The notes: a model not told the origin generated them from the letters alone. A stretch of 64,000 nucleotides of DNA from UTCFX2 sp002050125 (GCA_027494035.1 JAOSJQ010000001.1:1798001-1862000), one strand, 5' to 3'; shown: positions 8,825 to 19,000, counted from the stretch's first letter. Translations and numbers: made by a program.

Positions 8825-9858
8825 ATGTCCAGACAAAGCTTACAATACGCCTGGTTGGTTTTGGTAATCAGCGCGCTGGCGTGCAGCGTGCCGTTCAGCC
8901 GCGCGCCGGGTCAGGGCGCGCAATCTCCCAGCACGGTCGAAGCGGCGGCAGCCCAGACGATCGCGGCTCAGCAGCTTGCAGCAACGGAGACCGCGCTCGA
9001 GTTGGGGCTTGATGTCACCGCCGCGGCGAGCACAGCAACCTTCAACGCTGCTCAGACCGAGATCAGCAGCCAGGCTACCCTGCAAGCCGGAGCAGCCATG
9101 GCGACCGGGACGGCTCAGGTTCTGGCGCTCACCTCAGCGGCTCAAGCTGCCCAGGCTACGGCAATTGCGCTGGCGCAAACCAGCACTGCCCAGGCGAATA
9201 TCCCCCGCCCCCGCCGCCCCCGCCGCCTCCTCCGCCGACCGGACAAGCGGGCGCGACCCGCATTCGGTTCGCCAGCGGCGCAACCTCGGCAACAGTAGAG
9301 GGACAGATCCAACAGAACCAGCGCGTTGATTACGTTTTGCGCGCCCTGCAGGACCAGACGATGTTGACCAGCGTCTATTCGCCCAACGACAATGTTTTCC
9401 TGGGCGTGACCGGGCTGACGGACGGCGTCCCGCTGCTCCGCACCTCGGCGGGCAGCACCACCTTCACCGGGGTTCTGCCGGGAACGCAGGATTACCGCAT
9501 CAGCCTGGTTTCACCGCTTCAAAACAGCAGCTATACGCTCCAGGTGATCATCCCATTTCGGATCAAGTTCGCCCGCGGGGCGATCGCAGCGGAGCTGAAC
9601 GGGTTTTTACAGGGCGGTGAGGTGAATTATTATCTGCTGCGGGCGATGGCTGGTCAAACGATGACCGTGACGATAAATTCGCCCGCTAACGACATCTTCC
9701 TGACGATCTACGGCATGCAGGATGGCAGCCCGCTGGTGCGCTCCGTTGTGGCGCAGACCAGTTGGACCGGCGTCCTGCCAGCGACCCAAGATTACATGAT
9801 CGAGGCGGTTTCGACCGGCGGCAGCGCGAATTACACCCTGCAGACCATCGTTCAGTGA
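8825..9858 (+). CDS. Lipoprotein with two tandem PPC-like beta domains (frameshift in poly-Pro tract)
   Basis: Repaired length about 344 aa. A signal peptide with lipobox (ISALAC) is followed by an Ala/Thr/Gln-rich, probably coiled-coil region of about 110 residues, a poly-proline linker, and two tandem repeats of about 85 residues. Each repeat carries Y-LRA-QTM, SP-ND-FL and TGVLP-TQDY, resembling bacterial pre-peptidase C-terminal domains. The frame breaks by -1 in the C-rich linker at about 9202-9235; the downstream frame continues exactly in phase with the linker prolines. A lost C in the C5 run is the simplest cause. Likely a surface-anchored binding protein. Confidence 0.75.
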
Positions 9859-9889
9859 GGCTGGTAAAAGTTTTACACAAAGGGTCATA

Positions 9890-12477
9890 ATGGCGCGGCG
9901 GCTGAAGGATTCGAGAAAGCCCTGGGGGGCAGCTTTATTGCTGGCAGCGCTGGCGAGCATCCTGGCTTGTCAGATCGTGCCTACCCCGCCGCCGCTCAAG
10001 GCTACGCCGCGCCCGCTTGCGACCACGGAGAGCCCGAGTACGCGCGCGGCTGCCACCGAACCGGCGGCGGCGCAAGCCTCCCCGCTTCCGCCAGGTACGC
10101 CCGCCCCGCCGCCCGGGGAACTGGTAGCCATCCCATATCGCGGCGCTGAACCATTCGCTCAGGTCGCCTCACAGACTTTGCCGCCGCCCGGGGAAACCGA
10201 TGGGGAGGCGGGCTCAGCGCGCTTCAGCCTGCCTTATCCTCTGGCAAAGGTGACCAACCGCTCGGTGGCGGATGGGCTGACTTTGCGGCAGCAGGATCAA
10301 CTTGCCCGGCAGGGGTTTGTGATTGTGCACAGCCAGGAACCCCAGTTCAGCGAACTGCGCAACCGGGTAGCGTTGTTTTACGGTCAGCCGTATTATCTGA
10401 CCAGCGACGCCGCTTACCACGCGCTGAAGACCAGCTTTGACGAGCTGCTCACCGCGCTGGAGCGGGAGGAACTCAAGCGCCGGCTGCAGGGCGTGGTCGA
10501 AGCGACCCTGGCAGAAGTCGTTTTGTATTTTCCACTCGTAGAAGGCTCCGATCTAGAGTCGCCGACGGAGCTGGCGGCAGCCTATCTGAGCGTGGCGCTG
10601 CATTTGCTCGACCCAATGGCTGCGCTCGATCCGGATCTGGAGGGGCAGGTCAGCGCCCAGGTTGGGCAGATTATGGCAGCCCGCGGGGTGGAGCAATCCA
10701 CGCTGATCCCCGGATACCAGGACGATTTCAGGCGCTACTTGCCTGCCGGACGTTACGCGGCAAACCCCGGAACTGCAAGGTTATTTCCGCGCCCTGACCT
10801 GGCTGGAGCGGGTCAATTTTCAACCCATGCTTTCTGGTTCGACTACTGGGGTGGACTACGTCCCGCTGATTGTGACACTGGCGTTGAGACAGGCAAAAAC
10901 CGCCAACGGTCCGGCAGCGGAGGAGTGGGCGCGCATCGTTGAAACGTTGAATTTTTTTCAGCGGATTGCGGGCATCGGGGGGCCCGCCCGAATATGCCTT
11001 GCTGATGGATCAGGCGTTTGGACAAAATCTGACGATCCTTGGCTTAAAGGACGCGCCGCAGCGGGAGAAATTCGAGACCCTGCTGCGCGACCTGCCTTTT
11101 CCTCAACTCGACCCGCGCCCGCCGCTCGCCCCGCCGGATGGACAAAACCTGCAGAACTGGAGCTTTTTGGGGGCGCGTTACTATCTGGATGGGCTGATCC
11201 TGGAGAATCTGGCGCCAGAACCTGGAGCCAGTTCAAAATCGCCGCGCCTGCTCCCCGGCGGGTTAGAGGTCATGGCTGCGGTCGGGGCGCCGGCTGCATT
11301 CGAGGCAATGTGGCAGAGCGGCGCCGAATTTCGTAGCTACCCGGAAGAGATCGCCCGCTTGCAGGCGGCGCTGGCGGACCAACCGCCGGAGCAATGGTCG
11401 ATTTCAGCGCGCAATCTGTGGCTGGAAGGGTTTCGCAAGCACCTCGCCTCTGCCCAAGAGTTGCCACCCGGGGCGGACAACTTACCCTATCTGGAGCAGA
11501 CTGGTTGGGCGTTTAAAAACCTCAACAGCGCTTTGGGCAGTTGGGCGGAGCTGCAATACGATACAACCGAATTTACCCCCGTTCCCGCGGGGGGTTTAGA
11601 AACCCGTCCTCTGATGGCGCCGCCCGCGCCAGGGTTTGTAGAACCCGATCCGCAAGTCTTTTACCAGCTTTCGCGGCTGGCGTTCAGCGCCGCCGAGGGG
11701 CTCAAACAGCGCGACCTGGTTGGCGTGTTCTCGCCCAGCCCGGCGCTGGATGGTCTCAATCAACTGCTGCTCGAAACGCTCGACCTGGCAGACCGGCTGC
11801 AGCGCCTGGGCGATATCGCGGTCAAAGAGCTGCGCGGGGAGCCGCTGGAAACGGCAGATTTTGCCTTGATCCAGGCGCCTCTCGGACCATCCGAAAAACG
11901 CGTTTATGCCAGCATGCTGGCGGAGCAGAAAAGTGATTGGTTGAAGATGCCTCCCCTGCCTGGCATTGTGACCCTGGACTTTGGAGGCGACCGCATATTG
12001 CAGATCGGGGTGGGCGGCGTGGACCGGATTTACGTGCTGGCGCCGCTGGGCGGTGGAGTGATGATCGCTCAAGGCGGGGTGTATTCGTATTATGAATTCT
12101 CGCTTCATCGCAGCCGGGCGATCAATAAAACCGGTTGGCGCAGGATGCTGGTTGATTCGCCCCCGCCGCCGCCCGAGTGGGTGACCAAGTCTCTGTACAT
12201 GCCGGAAGGCGTGCCGATTGACGCTCTGGCATACCGGATTGGCGAGTTCTACCGCGTCAAGCCGGCGGTCAACCTCAGCCTGCGCAGCTCCCCGGGGCGC
12301 GACGCGCGCATTGCCCAACTCGCTGCGCCCGGCGAGATCCTAGAGATCATCGAGGGTCCAGTCGCAGCCAACGGGCTGACCTGGTGGAAAGTGCGGGTGG
12401 AGCGCGAAGCTTCCGAGCCAATCGAGGGCTGGATCTTTGAGAACCAGGACTGGATTGAACGGGCATGGGATTATTAA
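9890..12477 (+). CDS. DUF3160 lipoprotein with C-terminal SH3b domain (two frameshifts)
   Basis: Repaired length about 861 aa. N-terminal lipobox LASILACQ, a Pro/Thr-rich linker, then a DUF3160 body (the SDAAYHALKTSFDELL segment is characteristic), and a C-terminal bacterial SH3 domain (VNLSLRSSPGRDARIAQL ... WWKVRV) that may bind cell-wall peptide. The frame slips by +1 near 10765-10768 (C4 run) and again near 10977-10985 (G6C3 run); the three frames join without losing conserved residues. It follows the PPC lipoprotein with an AAAGGG ribosome site. The two lipoproteins may act together at the cell surface; function unknown. Confidence 0.8.
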
Positions 12478-12524
12478 TCATTCAAAGTTAGAATTGAGAA
12501 TTGCAAGAGCATGGAAAAACCAAC

Positions 12525-13509
12525 ATGATCCGAATGCTGTATTTATCTGCCGATGGGAAGCTCCTCGCCGATCTCAATCTGATTGATCTGGAGATCAGCC
12601 TGCATGACCCCAAGGGGGTGATCTGGGTCGATTTTGAAGGCGCGCCAAACGCAGAAGCCGAACCGATTTTGCGCGATAAGTTCCATTTTCACCCGCTGGC
12701 AATCGATGACGCCTTGCAAGAAAATCACTCACCCAAGCTGGATGATTGGGGCAGTTACTTGTATATTGTGATGCATACCATCCTGTTTGACCCCGCCGAA
12801 GGGGGAGGTAAAGACGCAGGAGCTGGATTTCTTTGTCGGCAGCAACTACCTGGTCACCCATCACGATGCGCCGATCGAAGCAGTCGATCAAATCTGGAAG
12901 ACCTGCCAGCGCGATGAGCGGATCATGAAGGGAGGTCCTGATCACCTGCTGTACCGCATCCTTGACGAGATCGCCTCCCGCTATATGCCGGTGGTCGAAA
13001 AGCTCGATCTGGCGATCGACGAACTGGAGGACGACATCTTTATCGGGAAGAATACCGCTACGCTGGAAAAGCTGTTCACCCTCAAGCGCGCCGTGCTATA
13101 TCTGCAGCGCATCCTGGCGCGCCAGCGCGAAGTGCTCAACCAACTGGCGCGCGACCCATACGACCAGATCGACGCCAAAGACCGGGTGTACTTCCGCGAC
13201 GTTTACGATCACCTGGTGCGCCTGTACGACATCATCGAGAGCGTGCGGGACCTGATCAGCGGGACGATGGATACCTATCTCTCGGTCATCAACAACCGCA
13301 TGAACGAGATCATGAAAACTCTGACGGTGATAACGACCTTATTTATGCCGCTGTCATTTGTCACCGGGTTTTTTGGAATGAACTTTCTCCAGCCAAGCGC
13401 GCCGCTGAATATCTGGACGGGTCTTCCGGCGTTCTTGGTCACGCTGGCAATCATTTTATTTACCCCGCTGGTTATGTTCGGGTGGATGCGCCACCGCAAG
13501 TGGATGTGA
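12525..13509 (+). CDS. corA: CorA-family divalent cation transporter (one frameshift)
   Basis: Mg2+/Co2+ channel of the inner membrane, about 327 aa after repair. An alpha/beta cytoplasmic domain is followed by a long helix (SRYMPVVEKLDLAIDELEDDIF) and two C-terminal transmembrane helices, the first ending in the diagnostic FVTGFFGMNF (GMN motif). An extra G in the G5 run at 12801-12805 breaks the frame in a variable loop. The start at 12525 is the first ATG giving the usual strand-rich N-terminus. A hairpin with a T5 tail at 13528-13559 ends the gene. Confidence 0.9.
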
Positions 13510-13527
13510 AATGGATTTGGAATTCAG

Positions 13528-13559
13528 AGGAAGTAAAAATAGACTTTATCTTCCTTTTT
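13528..13559 (+). terminator. Intrinsic terminator after corA
   Basis: AGGAAG-TAAA pairs with TTTA-CTTCCT (one bulge), followed by TTTTTC. AU-rich and moderately stable. Confidence 0.55.
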
Positions 13560-13595
13560 CACCGGTCGGGTTATTTTATTCGCTAAGGAGGTAAG

Positions 13596-14081
13596 ATGAG
13601 CGACAAACTGAGTTCCAGCGCGCAGAAAATTCAGCAGGCATTGGAGACGCGGGGCGTCAAGCTGCAGGTGATCGAGTTGGCTGATTCGACTCGTACGTCA
13701 GCTGAGGCCGCCCAAGCGATCGGCTGCGGGGTGGGGCAAATCGTAAAATCGCTGGTTTTCAAAGCCAAGCGTTCAGAGCGTCCGATCCTGGTGATTGCCA
13801 GCGGCGTTAACCGGGTGGACGAACGGCGGATCGAAAAGCTCATTGGAGAGCCGTTGGGCAAGGCTGACGCGGATTTTGTGCGGGCGCGCACGGGCTTTGT
13901 CATCGGCGGCGTCCCGCCGTTTGGGCACGCCGAACCGGTCGAGACTTTCATCGACCAGGATTTACTCAATTACAGCGAGCTTTGGGCGGCTGCCGGAACC
14001 CCCCATGCGGTTTTTCGCCTCACGCCGGATGAGTTGCTTTTCTTATCCGACGGGAAAGTCGCGCCGGTAAAACAAGAATGA
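13596..14081 (+). CDS. YbaK/EbsC-type aminoacyl-tRNA deacylase
   Basis: 161-aa stand-alone editing domain that hydrolyses mischarged tRNA (Cys-tRNAPro or Ala-tRNAPro in studied members). Family features are the early AEAAQAIGC segment, the catalytic-pocket lysine in IVKSLVFKAK, and the GGVPPFGH loop typical of prolyl-tRNA editing enzymes. A strong AAGGAGG site precedes the ATG. The stop overlaps the ATG of the next gene (ATGA). Confidence 0.93.
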   Translation: MSDKLSSSAQKIQQALETRGVKLQVIELADSTRTSAEAAQAIGCGVGQIVKSLVFKAKRSERPILVIASGVNRVDERRIEKLIGEPLGKADADFVRARTGFVIGGVPPFGHAEPVETFIDQDLLNYSELWAAAGTPHAVFRLTPDELLFLSDGKVAPVKQE

Positions 14082-15049
14082 CCCCATCGCTCGGAGTGGT
14101 CTTTCACCCAGCGTTTCCGCCCGAAACGCTGCCTGACTACGCCAGGAGAGCCGAAGCAGCCGGCTTAGACGAACTCTGGTTCTGGGAGGACTGTTTCTAT
14201 GCCGGCGCGTTTACGAGCGCGGCGGTTGCGCTTGGCGCGACCCGCAAGATCAAAGTGGGCATCGGGATCCTGCCGGCAGTGGCGCGCAACCCGCTGTTTG
14301 CCGCGATGGAAATCACCACCCTGGCGCGGTTGTATCCGGGGCGATTCCTGCCCGGGTTTGGGCACGGAGTCGACCTGTGGATGAAACAGATCGGCGCTTA
14401 TCCGAAGTCCCCGCTGAAAACCCTTGGCGAGACAGTCGAGGCGGTGCGGCGGTTGCTGCACGGCGAGAAGGTGACGCTGCATGGGAATCATGTTCACCTG
14501 GACGAGGTTCAAATGCGCCTGGTCGCTGAAGTGGTCCCGCCGCTTTTTATCGGCGGCATTCGCGAAAAATCTCTGCGGCTCGCAGGACGGCACGGAGATG
14601 GCGCGATCCTGACGGCGCTCTCATCGCCGGCTTACGTGCGTTGGGCGGGTGAACAGATCCGGTCTGGGATGGAGGAGAGCGGACGCCGGCAAAACCAGCG
14701 GGTGGTCTTTGTGCTATGCCAGGTCGATCCGGAAGGTTTGGCGGCGCGCCTCAGCGCGCGGGGGGCGATTGCCGCAGGCGTCGCCCGCGGCGACCCGCAC
14801 CTTAAATCGCTGGGGATCGCCGAGCAAGCCGTGGAAATGGTGCAAACGTATGGGGTGGAAGGCGCAGCCGCGCGCATTCCAGAGGCCTGGGTGGACGAAC
14901 TGGCGGCTGCCGGTACCCCGCATCAGGCAGCCGCGATGCTAAAGCGGCTGGAGGACGCCGGCGCCGATTCTATCGTGCTGCAATCGATCACCGCCGACCC
15001 GGCAGACCTGGACGTCTACATTCACAGCCTGCTGCCGCTGCTAAAGTAA
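14078..15049 (+). CDS. LLM-class flavin/F420-dependent oxidoreductase
   Basis: 323-aa TIM-barrel luciferase-like protein. Supporting segments are EAAGLDELWFWED, IKVGIGILPAVARNP, YPGRFLPGFGHG and PPLFIGGIREKSLRLAGRHGDG. The pattern resembles F420-dependent methylene-tetrahydromethanopterin reductase-like enzymes; substrate not determinable. It is translationally coupled to the YbaK gene by ATGA. Confidence 0.88.
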   Translation: MTPSLGVVFHPAFPPETLPDYARRAEAAGLDELWFWEDCFYAGAFTSAAVALGATRKIKVGIGILPAVARNPLFAAMEITTLARLYPGRFLPGFGHGVDLWMKQIGAYPKSPLKTLGETVEAVRRLLHGEKVTLHGNHVHLDEVQMRLVAEVVPPLFIGGIREKSLRLAGRHGDGAILTALSSPAYVRWAGEQIRSGMEESGRRQNQRVVFVLCQVDPEGLAARLSARGAIAAGVARGDPHLKSLGIAEQAVEMVQTYGVEGAAARIPEAWVDELAAAGTPHQAAAMLKRLEDAGADSIVLQSITADPADLDVYIHSLLPLLK

Positions 15050-15076
15050 CGGGAGCAAGAACTGTGGAAGGGCAGT

Positions 15077-15105
15077 TTGCTTTTTCTGCGGTTTGCGCGT
15101 ATAAT
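15077..15105 (+). promoter_or_regulatory. Predicted promoter of moaA transcript
   Basis: TTGCTT at 15077-15082, a 17-bp spacer and perfect TATAAT at 15100-15105. A start near 15112 leaves about 100 nt of AU-rich leader before moaA, containing a 19-codon ORF that overlaps the moaA start. Confidence 0.65.
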
Positions 15106-15152
15106 TTATAATAATAACTTCTAATTTATCTAAAAAATCTGTTCCTGAACGA

Positions 15153-15212
15153 ATGACTTATAATACGTTCAGCGAGCATTTGGCTGAAGACGGATTACCG
15201 GTGTCTTTCTAA
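15153..15212 (+). CDS. Possible 19-aa leader peptide upstream of moaA
   Basis: ATG at 15153 opens a 19-codon frame (MTYNTFSEHLAEDGLPVSF) whose TAA shares one base with the moaA ATG (TAATG). It would place moaA under translational coupling. No homology is recognised and no strong ribosome site precedes it, so it may be chance. Confidence 0.3.
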   Translation: MTYNTFSEHLAEDGLPVSF

Positions 15213-16192
15213 TGGCTATCGATCGTTTTGGACGTAATATCAATTATCTGCGCATCAGCCTGACGGATCACTGCAATTTGCGCTGCCTCTACTGCATGCC
15301 CGAGGACATGACCTTCCGTCCGAACCCGGAGTTGATGCAGGATGACGAGTTGCTGCTGCTGGTGCGGTTGTTTGCGCAGTTGGGGTTCGAGAAATACCGG
15401 CTCACCGGCGGCGAGCCGACCGTTCACCCGCGCGTGGTCGAACTGGTGCGCGCGATCAAAAAGAACCCCGGAGTGCGCTCGCTCACGATGACCACCAACG
15501 GCGTTCTGCTCCCGCGCCTGGCTAAGCCGCTGGCAGAGGCTGGGTTGGACCGGGTGAACATCAGCCTGGATACGCTCGACCCCAAGAAATTTCAGCGTCT
15601 GACCCGCCGGGGCAAACTGGAACAGGTCTGGGAAGGGATCCAGGCAGCCGAAGCGGCGGGGCTGGTTCCGGTCAAGCTCAACGTGGTGGTTGTGCGCGGG
15701 TACAACGAGGGGGATGTGGCGGATCTGGCGCGGCTATCGCTGAGCCATGCCTGGCAGATTCGTTTTATCGAGATGATGCCCTTTGCCGGCTCGACCGATC
15801 TCCAGCTTCAAGCGACCGTCACTGCCGCGGAGATCCGCCAGCGGATCGAGGCTGAACTTGGCGCGCTGGAGGTTGTGAACGGCGGCGAACTGGACGGCGA
15901 AACGCGCCTCTTCCGCCTGCGGGGCGGGGTGGGGGAAGTGGGCTTTATTTCATCCGTTACCATGCCGTTTTGTGCAGCCTGCACGCGCGCCCGGCTGACC
16001 GCGGACGGTCGCCTTAGGTTATGCCTGCTGCGCGAGGGCGAGGTGGATCTGCTCACACCGCTGCGGGCGGGCGCCAGCCTCGAGGATCTGCGCCAGCTCA
16101 TTTTGGATGGGGTCTGGGTGAAGCCGTGGGGTCACGGTTTGGCGGAAGGTTTGATCCCGCTCAACCGGGTGATGTCCGAAATCGGGGGGTGA
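15212..16192 (+). CDS. moaA: GTP 3',8-cyclase (molybdenum cofactor biosynthesis MoaA)
   Basis: Radical SAM enzyme for the first step of molybdopterin synthesis, 326 aa. It has the N-terminal cluster motif CNLRCLYC, GGEPTVHP, and the C-terminal second-cluster motif FCAACTRARLTADGRLRLCL, and ends in the usual Gly-Gly. The length is normal. No other moa genes are nearby except the MoeB-rhodanese gene at 59681, which here more likely serves cysteine synthesis. The start overlaps a possible upstream peptide. Confidence 0.95.
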   Translation: MAIDRFGRNINYLRISLTDHCNLRCLYCMPEDMTFRPNPELMQDDELLLLVRLFAQLGFEKYRLTGGEPTVHPRVVELVRAIKKNPGVRSLTMTTNGVLLPRLAKPLAEAGLDRVNISLDTLDPKKFQRLTRRGKLEQVWEGIQAAEAAGLVPVKLNVVVVRGYNEGDVADLARLSLSHAWQIRFIEMMPFAGSTDLQLQATVTAAEIRQRIEAELGALEVVNGGELDGETRLFRLRGGVGEVGFISSVTMPFCAACTRARLTADGRLRLCLLREGEVDLLTPLRAGASLEDLRQLILDGVWVKPWGHGLAEGLIPLNRVMSEIGG

Positions 16193-16222
16193 GCCGGGCG
16201 GGACGGCGCTAACCGGGGGATT

Positions 16223-17029
16223 TCAAAGGATGCGCAGACCCATATAGATCAGGGCGCAAATCAGAGCTCCGAACAGCGAAGCGATAAAGTTGACCCAATC
16301 GTTATCCAACCAGCTCCAACCGCGGATCTGGTGGGTTGGCGAACCGCAGAGGTGCACGGGGTGGCGCTCGGTTTCTTTTTCACAGACCGGACACCAATAA
16401 ATCGCCTGCAGGGTCGCGCCCAGGAGGGAATCGAGGAAAGCGCCCGCGGTTCCGCCCAAAACGGCAGCCAGGAATAGAGCCGCCGGGTCTGGGCTTGAGC
16501 CAAAGATCATCGCCAGAAGCCCCACCAGCGCGGCGCCGCTCATGGCTGCCAGGCTGCCCAGCAGGCTGATTGCGCCCGACGCGCCATACTCCATCGGCTG
16601 CCAGGTTGTGATCAGGCGCGGCGGCTGCGGGTTCAACACACCTAATTCGGTTGCCCAGGTATCCGCATTGACCGCTGCCATCGCCCCGGCATACGCCGCC
16701 CAGAGCCAGGTTTCCCCCGGAAGCAGGGCGTGTAAAATCGCCAGGACCGCGCCCAGCCCTCCGTTTGCCAGCACCTGACCCCAATCGCGCTGACTGCCTT
16801 TGGAGAATTTTTCGCTCAATGTCTGTTTTCGCCGTCCAGCGAGGCGCGAGAGCAGGCTGGATGACAGGAAAAAGGCGAGCAGGAGCGCCGCCCAGGGCAA
16901 GCCGCCGATGCCAAAAATCAACCCGCCAGTCAACGCGGCTGCGAGCGCCCCGCTGCGGTTGAGCGCTTTGGCTTTCCACGCCAGGGCTGCGACGATGATA
17001 CCCAGGAGAATTCCAAGAAAAAGCTGCAT
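16223..17029 (-). CDS. DUF92 integral membrane protein
   Basis: 268-aa polytopic protein of the DUF92 family, which includes plant VTE6 (phytyl-phosphate kinase). The signature region GGLGAVLAILHALLP and AAVNADTWATELGVL (NADTWATE) is present. A short insertion WCPVCEKETERHPVHLC, with two or three cysteines, could bind metal. It probably acts on an isoprenoid substrate in the membrane. Upstream are three phased copies of a TATCCCACA-like repeat. Confidence 0.88.
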   Translation of the reverse strand: MQLFLGILLGIIVAALAWKAKALNRSGALAAALTGGLIFGIGGLPWAALLLAFFLSSSLLSRLAGRRKQTLSEKFSKGSQRDWGQVLANGGLGAVLAILHALLPGETWLWAAYAGAMAAVNADTWATELGVLNPQPPRLITTWQPMEYGASGAISLLGSLAAMSGAALVGLLAMIFGSSPDPAALFLAAVLGGTAGAFLDSLLGATLQAIYWCPVCEKETERHPVHLCGSPTHQIRGWSWLDNDWVNFIASLFGALICALIYMGLRIL

Positions 17030-17056
17030 GGCGGTCTATCGTGAGGTGTTGGTTAA

Positions 17057-17087
17057 TGTGGGATACGTGTGGAATAATGTGGGATAA
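17057..17087. repeat. Three helically phased TGTGGRATA direct repeats
   Basis: TGTGGGATA (17057), TGTGGAATA (17068) and TGTGGGATAA (17078) are spaced 11 and 10 bp apart, upstream of the DUF92 gene. Same-face spacing suggests cooperative protein binding. They resemble DnaA boxes (TGTGGATAA) but each deviates. Confidence 0.5.
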
Positions 17088-17101
17088 ACCTACAACCGGG
17101 A

Positions 17102-18010
17102 CTAACCCGAGTGCAGGATAAAGAACACCGCCAGAAGGTAAAGGACCGCAGTCAGGGCGCTGCTGGTCCAGAGCACAAATGCCACCGGGCGGCTTTCAGG
17201 TTGGCGAAAAAAGAACAAACCCAGCAGCAGCGCGGTGAGAAAAAACAAGAAATTCAAGAACGGCAACAGCATCAGCCGCGCGGCCGGCAGAGGGTCTGCT
17301 GGAAAGCCAGCCGGCGTGAAGCCCAGCGAGACTTCGCTGCGCGCGCTGATGGCAAGACTGACCCACACCCACAGCGCAAGGCTGGCGAGAATGCTGGTCA
17401 GCAGAAGCGCTCGGGCGGGTATGGAAGTCCAAACTCGCTGCAGCATAAGTGAAGGGTAGACCGCGCGCTCAGGTAGCGGGGTCAGCGAACCTAATTCGAT
17501 GAAGCGCTGGTAAATCTGGAGGAATTCTTCAGGCTGGGCGGGTGAGATGACATAACCTCCCCCCGGCGTAGCGATCATGATGAGGTGATTGACATCTGCA
17601 GCCAAGTACTCGATTTCTCCGCCGCCCGGGATGCGCCGGAGTCCAAGCACCGCCCCGGGAACCCGAATCAGCGGTAAAGGCAAGGGCGCGGTAAGCTCAG
17701 AAGCCGGGTGCACCCAGAGGATCTCGTCGCTGGGGATATCCTGGCTGCGCAAACCCCAGCGCAGCCGGATGCCGCCCTGGGTCAAGATATAGACGGCGCT
17801 GCGTAACCCATAGACGCGATAAGCCAGCGCCAGGACCGCCGCTGCAACTGCCAGGACGAACAGCAGATACAGCAGGCTGGTTTCCAGGGCGCTGGCTTGG
17901 GTGGACTGCCAGATACCGCCAATGCCAACGAGCGTGAGCAGCACAATGCTGCCGAGCAAAAAGATCGTCCCCATGCGACGATTCGGCTGGAAAGCGTACT
18001 CGTCTTGCAT
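17102..18010 (-). CDS. Membrane protein with PH-like domain, function unknown
   Basis: 302-aa protein with about four to five transmembrane helices: two near residues 13-65 and two or three near 190-300. A bacterial PH-like beta domain lies between them (YILTQGGIRLRWGLRSQDIPSDEILWVHPASE). Such proteins are poorly characterised. A TATAAA hexamer lies 7 nt before the ATG, implying a leaderless mRNA. It is followed about 70 nt later by the DUF92 gene, possibly in the same transcript. Confidence 0.65.
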   Translation of the reverse strand: MQDEYAFQPNRRMGTIFLLGSIVLLTLVGIGGIWQSTQASALETSLLYLLFVLAVAAAVLALAYRVYGLRSAVYILTQGGIRLRWGLRSQDIPSDEILWVHPASELTAPLPLPLIRVPGAVLGLRRIPGGGEIEYLAADVNHLIMIATPGGGYVISPAQPEEFLQIYQRFIELGSLTPLPERAVYPSLMLQRVWTSIPARALLLTSILASLALWVWVSLAISARSEVSLGFTPAGFPADPLPAARLMLLPFLNFLFFLTALLLGLFFFRQPESRPVAFVLWTSSALTAVLYLLAVFFILHSG

Positions 18011-18017
18011 GGGGAGA

Positions 18018-18023
18018 TTTATA
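18018..18023 (-). promoter_or_regulatory. -10 hexamer of leaderless PH-like gene
   Basis: TATAAA ends 7 nt before the ATG at 18010; transcription is predicted to start at the initiation codon. Confidence 0.55.
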
Positions 18024-18029
18024 CCACTA

Positions 18030-18767
18030 TTATTGAATCTGATAGACGATGTTCACTTCAATCGTCAGGGCAAGCTGTCCGGCTTCGACCGGAACCGAAG
18101 CGGGCGCTGCCATTACGCTGTCGCGCATGGCATACATCGGGGCGGGGGCGCTGCTGGTGTACTCGCTGATCGTCTGCACCGGACCGAGCGTCACACCAGC
18201 CGCCTTAGCCAGTTCCTGGGCTTTGGCGTGAGCATTGTCTACCGCCGCGGCGCGAGCCTGAGATTGCACTGCTGTCGGGTCGGAAACATCGAACTGGATG
18301 CCGTTGATCGAATTGGCGCCCGACTTGACCACCTCGTTGAGGATTTTTCCAACCTGATCCAGATCGCGCACCGTGACGTAGACCGAGTTGTCGACGATGT
18401 ATAAGACCACGCCGGTCGGTTTGCCCTCCGTGTCGTATTCACGTTGGGGATAGATGCTGAAGTTGGTGGTCTGGATGTCTTTAGCGGCGACGCCCATCGC
18501 TTTGAGGGTATCGATCACCTCAGCGGTGCTGGTGTTGTTTTCGGCGACGGCTTTCATTGCATCGCGCCCTTCGATGTGCACGCCAACGGTTATGTTGGCG
18601 ATGTCGGGAGTGGCGAAGACTTTCCCGCTCCCGCTCACCGTTAGCGTGCGCGGCGGGGTTGTTTCGCTGGAGGGGGGCTGGGTCTGGGCGAAGGCTGCGC
18701 CGGCGCAGCCAGTCAGGACGATTGCGGCTAGCATAACTGCTGGGGTTAGAACCGATTTGACTTTCAT
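18030..18767 (-). CDS. SIMPL domain (DUF541) lipoprotein
   Basis: 245-aa exported protein with a lipobox (IVLTGC) and a full SIMPL domain: RTLTVSGSGKVFATPDIANITVGV, then AENN at the start of helix 1 and NYxIYP-like NFSIYPQREYD. In other bacteria family members are envelope proteins of unclear, oxidative-stress-linked function. A ribosome site (GAGGAG) precedes the ATG. It lies just upstream of the PH-like gene, which nevertheless has its own -10. Confidence 0.9.
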   Translation of the reverse strand: MKVKSVLTPAVMLAAIVLTGCAGAAFAQTQPPSSETTPPRTLTVSGSGKVFATPDIANITVGVHIEGRDAMKAVAENNTSTAEVIDTLKAMGVAAKDIQTTNFSIYPQREYDTEGKPTGVVLYIVDNSVYVTVRDLDQVGKILNEVVKSGANSINGIQFDVSDPTAVQSQARAAAVDNAHAKAQELAKAAGVTLGPVQTISEYTSSAPAPMYAMRDSVMAAPASVPVEAGQLALTIEVNIVYQIQ

Positions 18768-18991
18768 TGTATTTCTCCTCTCGTGTTTTTCTCGCGGCTC
18801 AGGTTGATTTAGCCGGTGATGAAATTGTGATCCAAACTAGATCAGAGCAGTAGACGCATATCCATTAATTTGAGTTCCCGGCTTTCGGTCAGAATCTTGC
18901 ATACATGGGCGCAATGGCTCGTGCGGTCAATCCGCGGCGCGTTTTTATATGTTTTTCTAACGCCATACATGCGTTATGTTGATATTGCCAG

Positions 18992-19000
18992 TGTTATAAT
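18992..19000 (+). promoter_or_regulatory. Extended -10 promoter of clpC
   Basis: TGT-TATAAT at 18992-19000 is an extended -10 element. The leader to the ATG at 19065 is about 58 nt. No CIRCE or CtsR-like repeat was seen. Confidence 0.55.

Noticed and set aside
17041..17100. DnaA-box cluster or replication origin
   Set aside because: The repeats all deviate from TTATCCACA, and no dnaA or dnaN gene is near.
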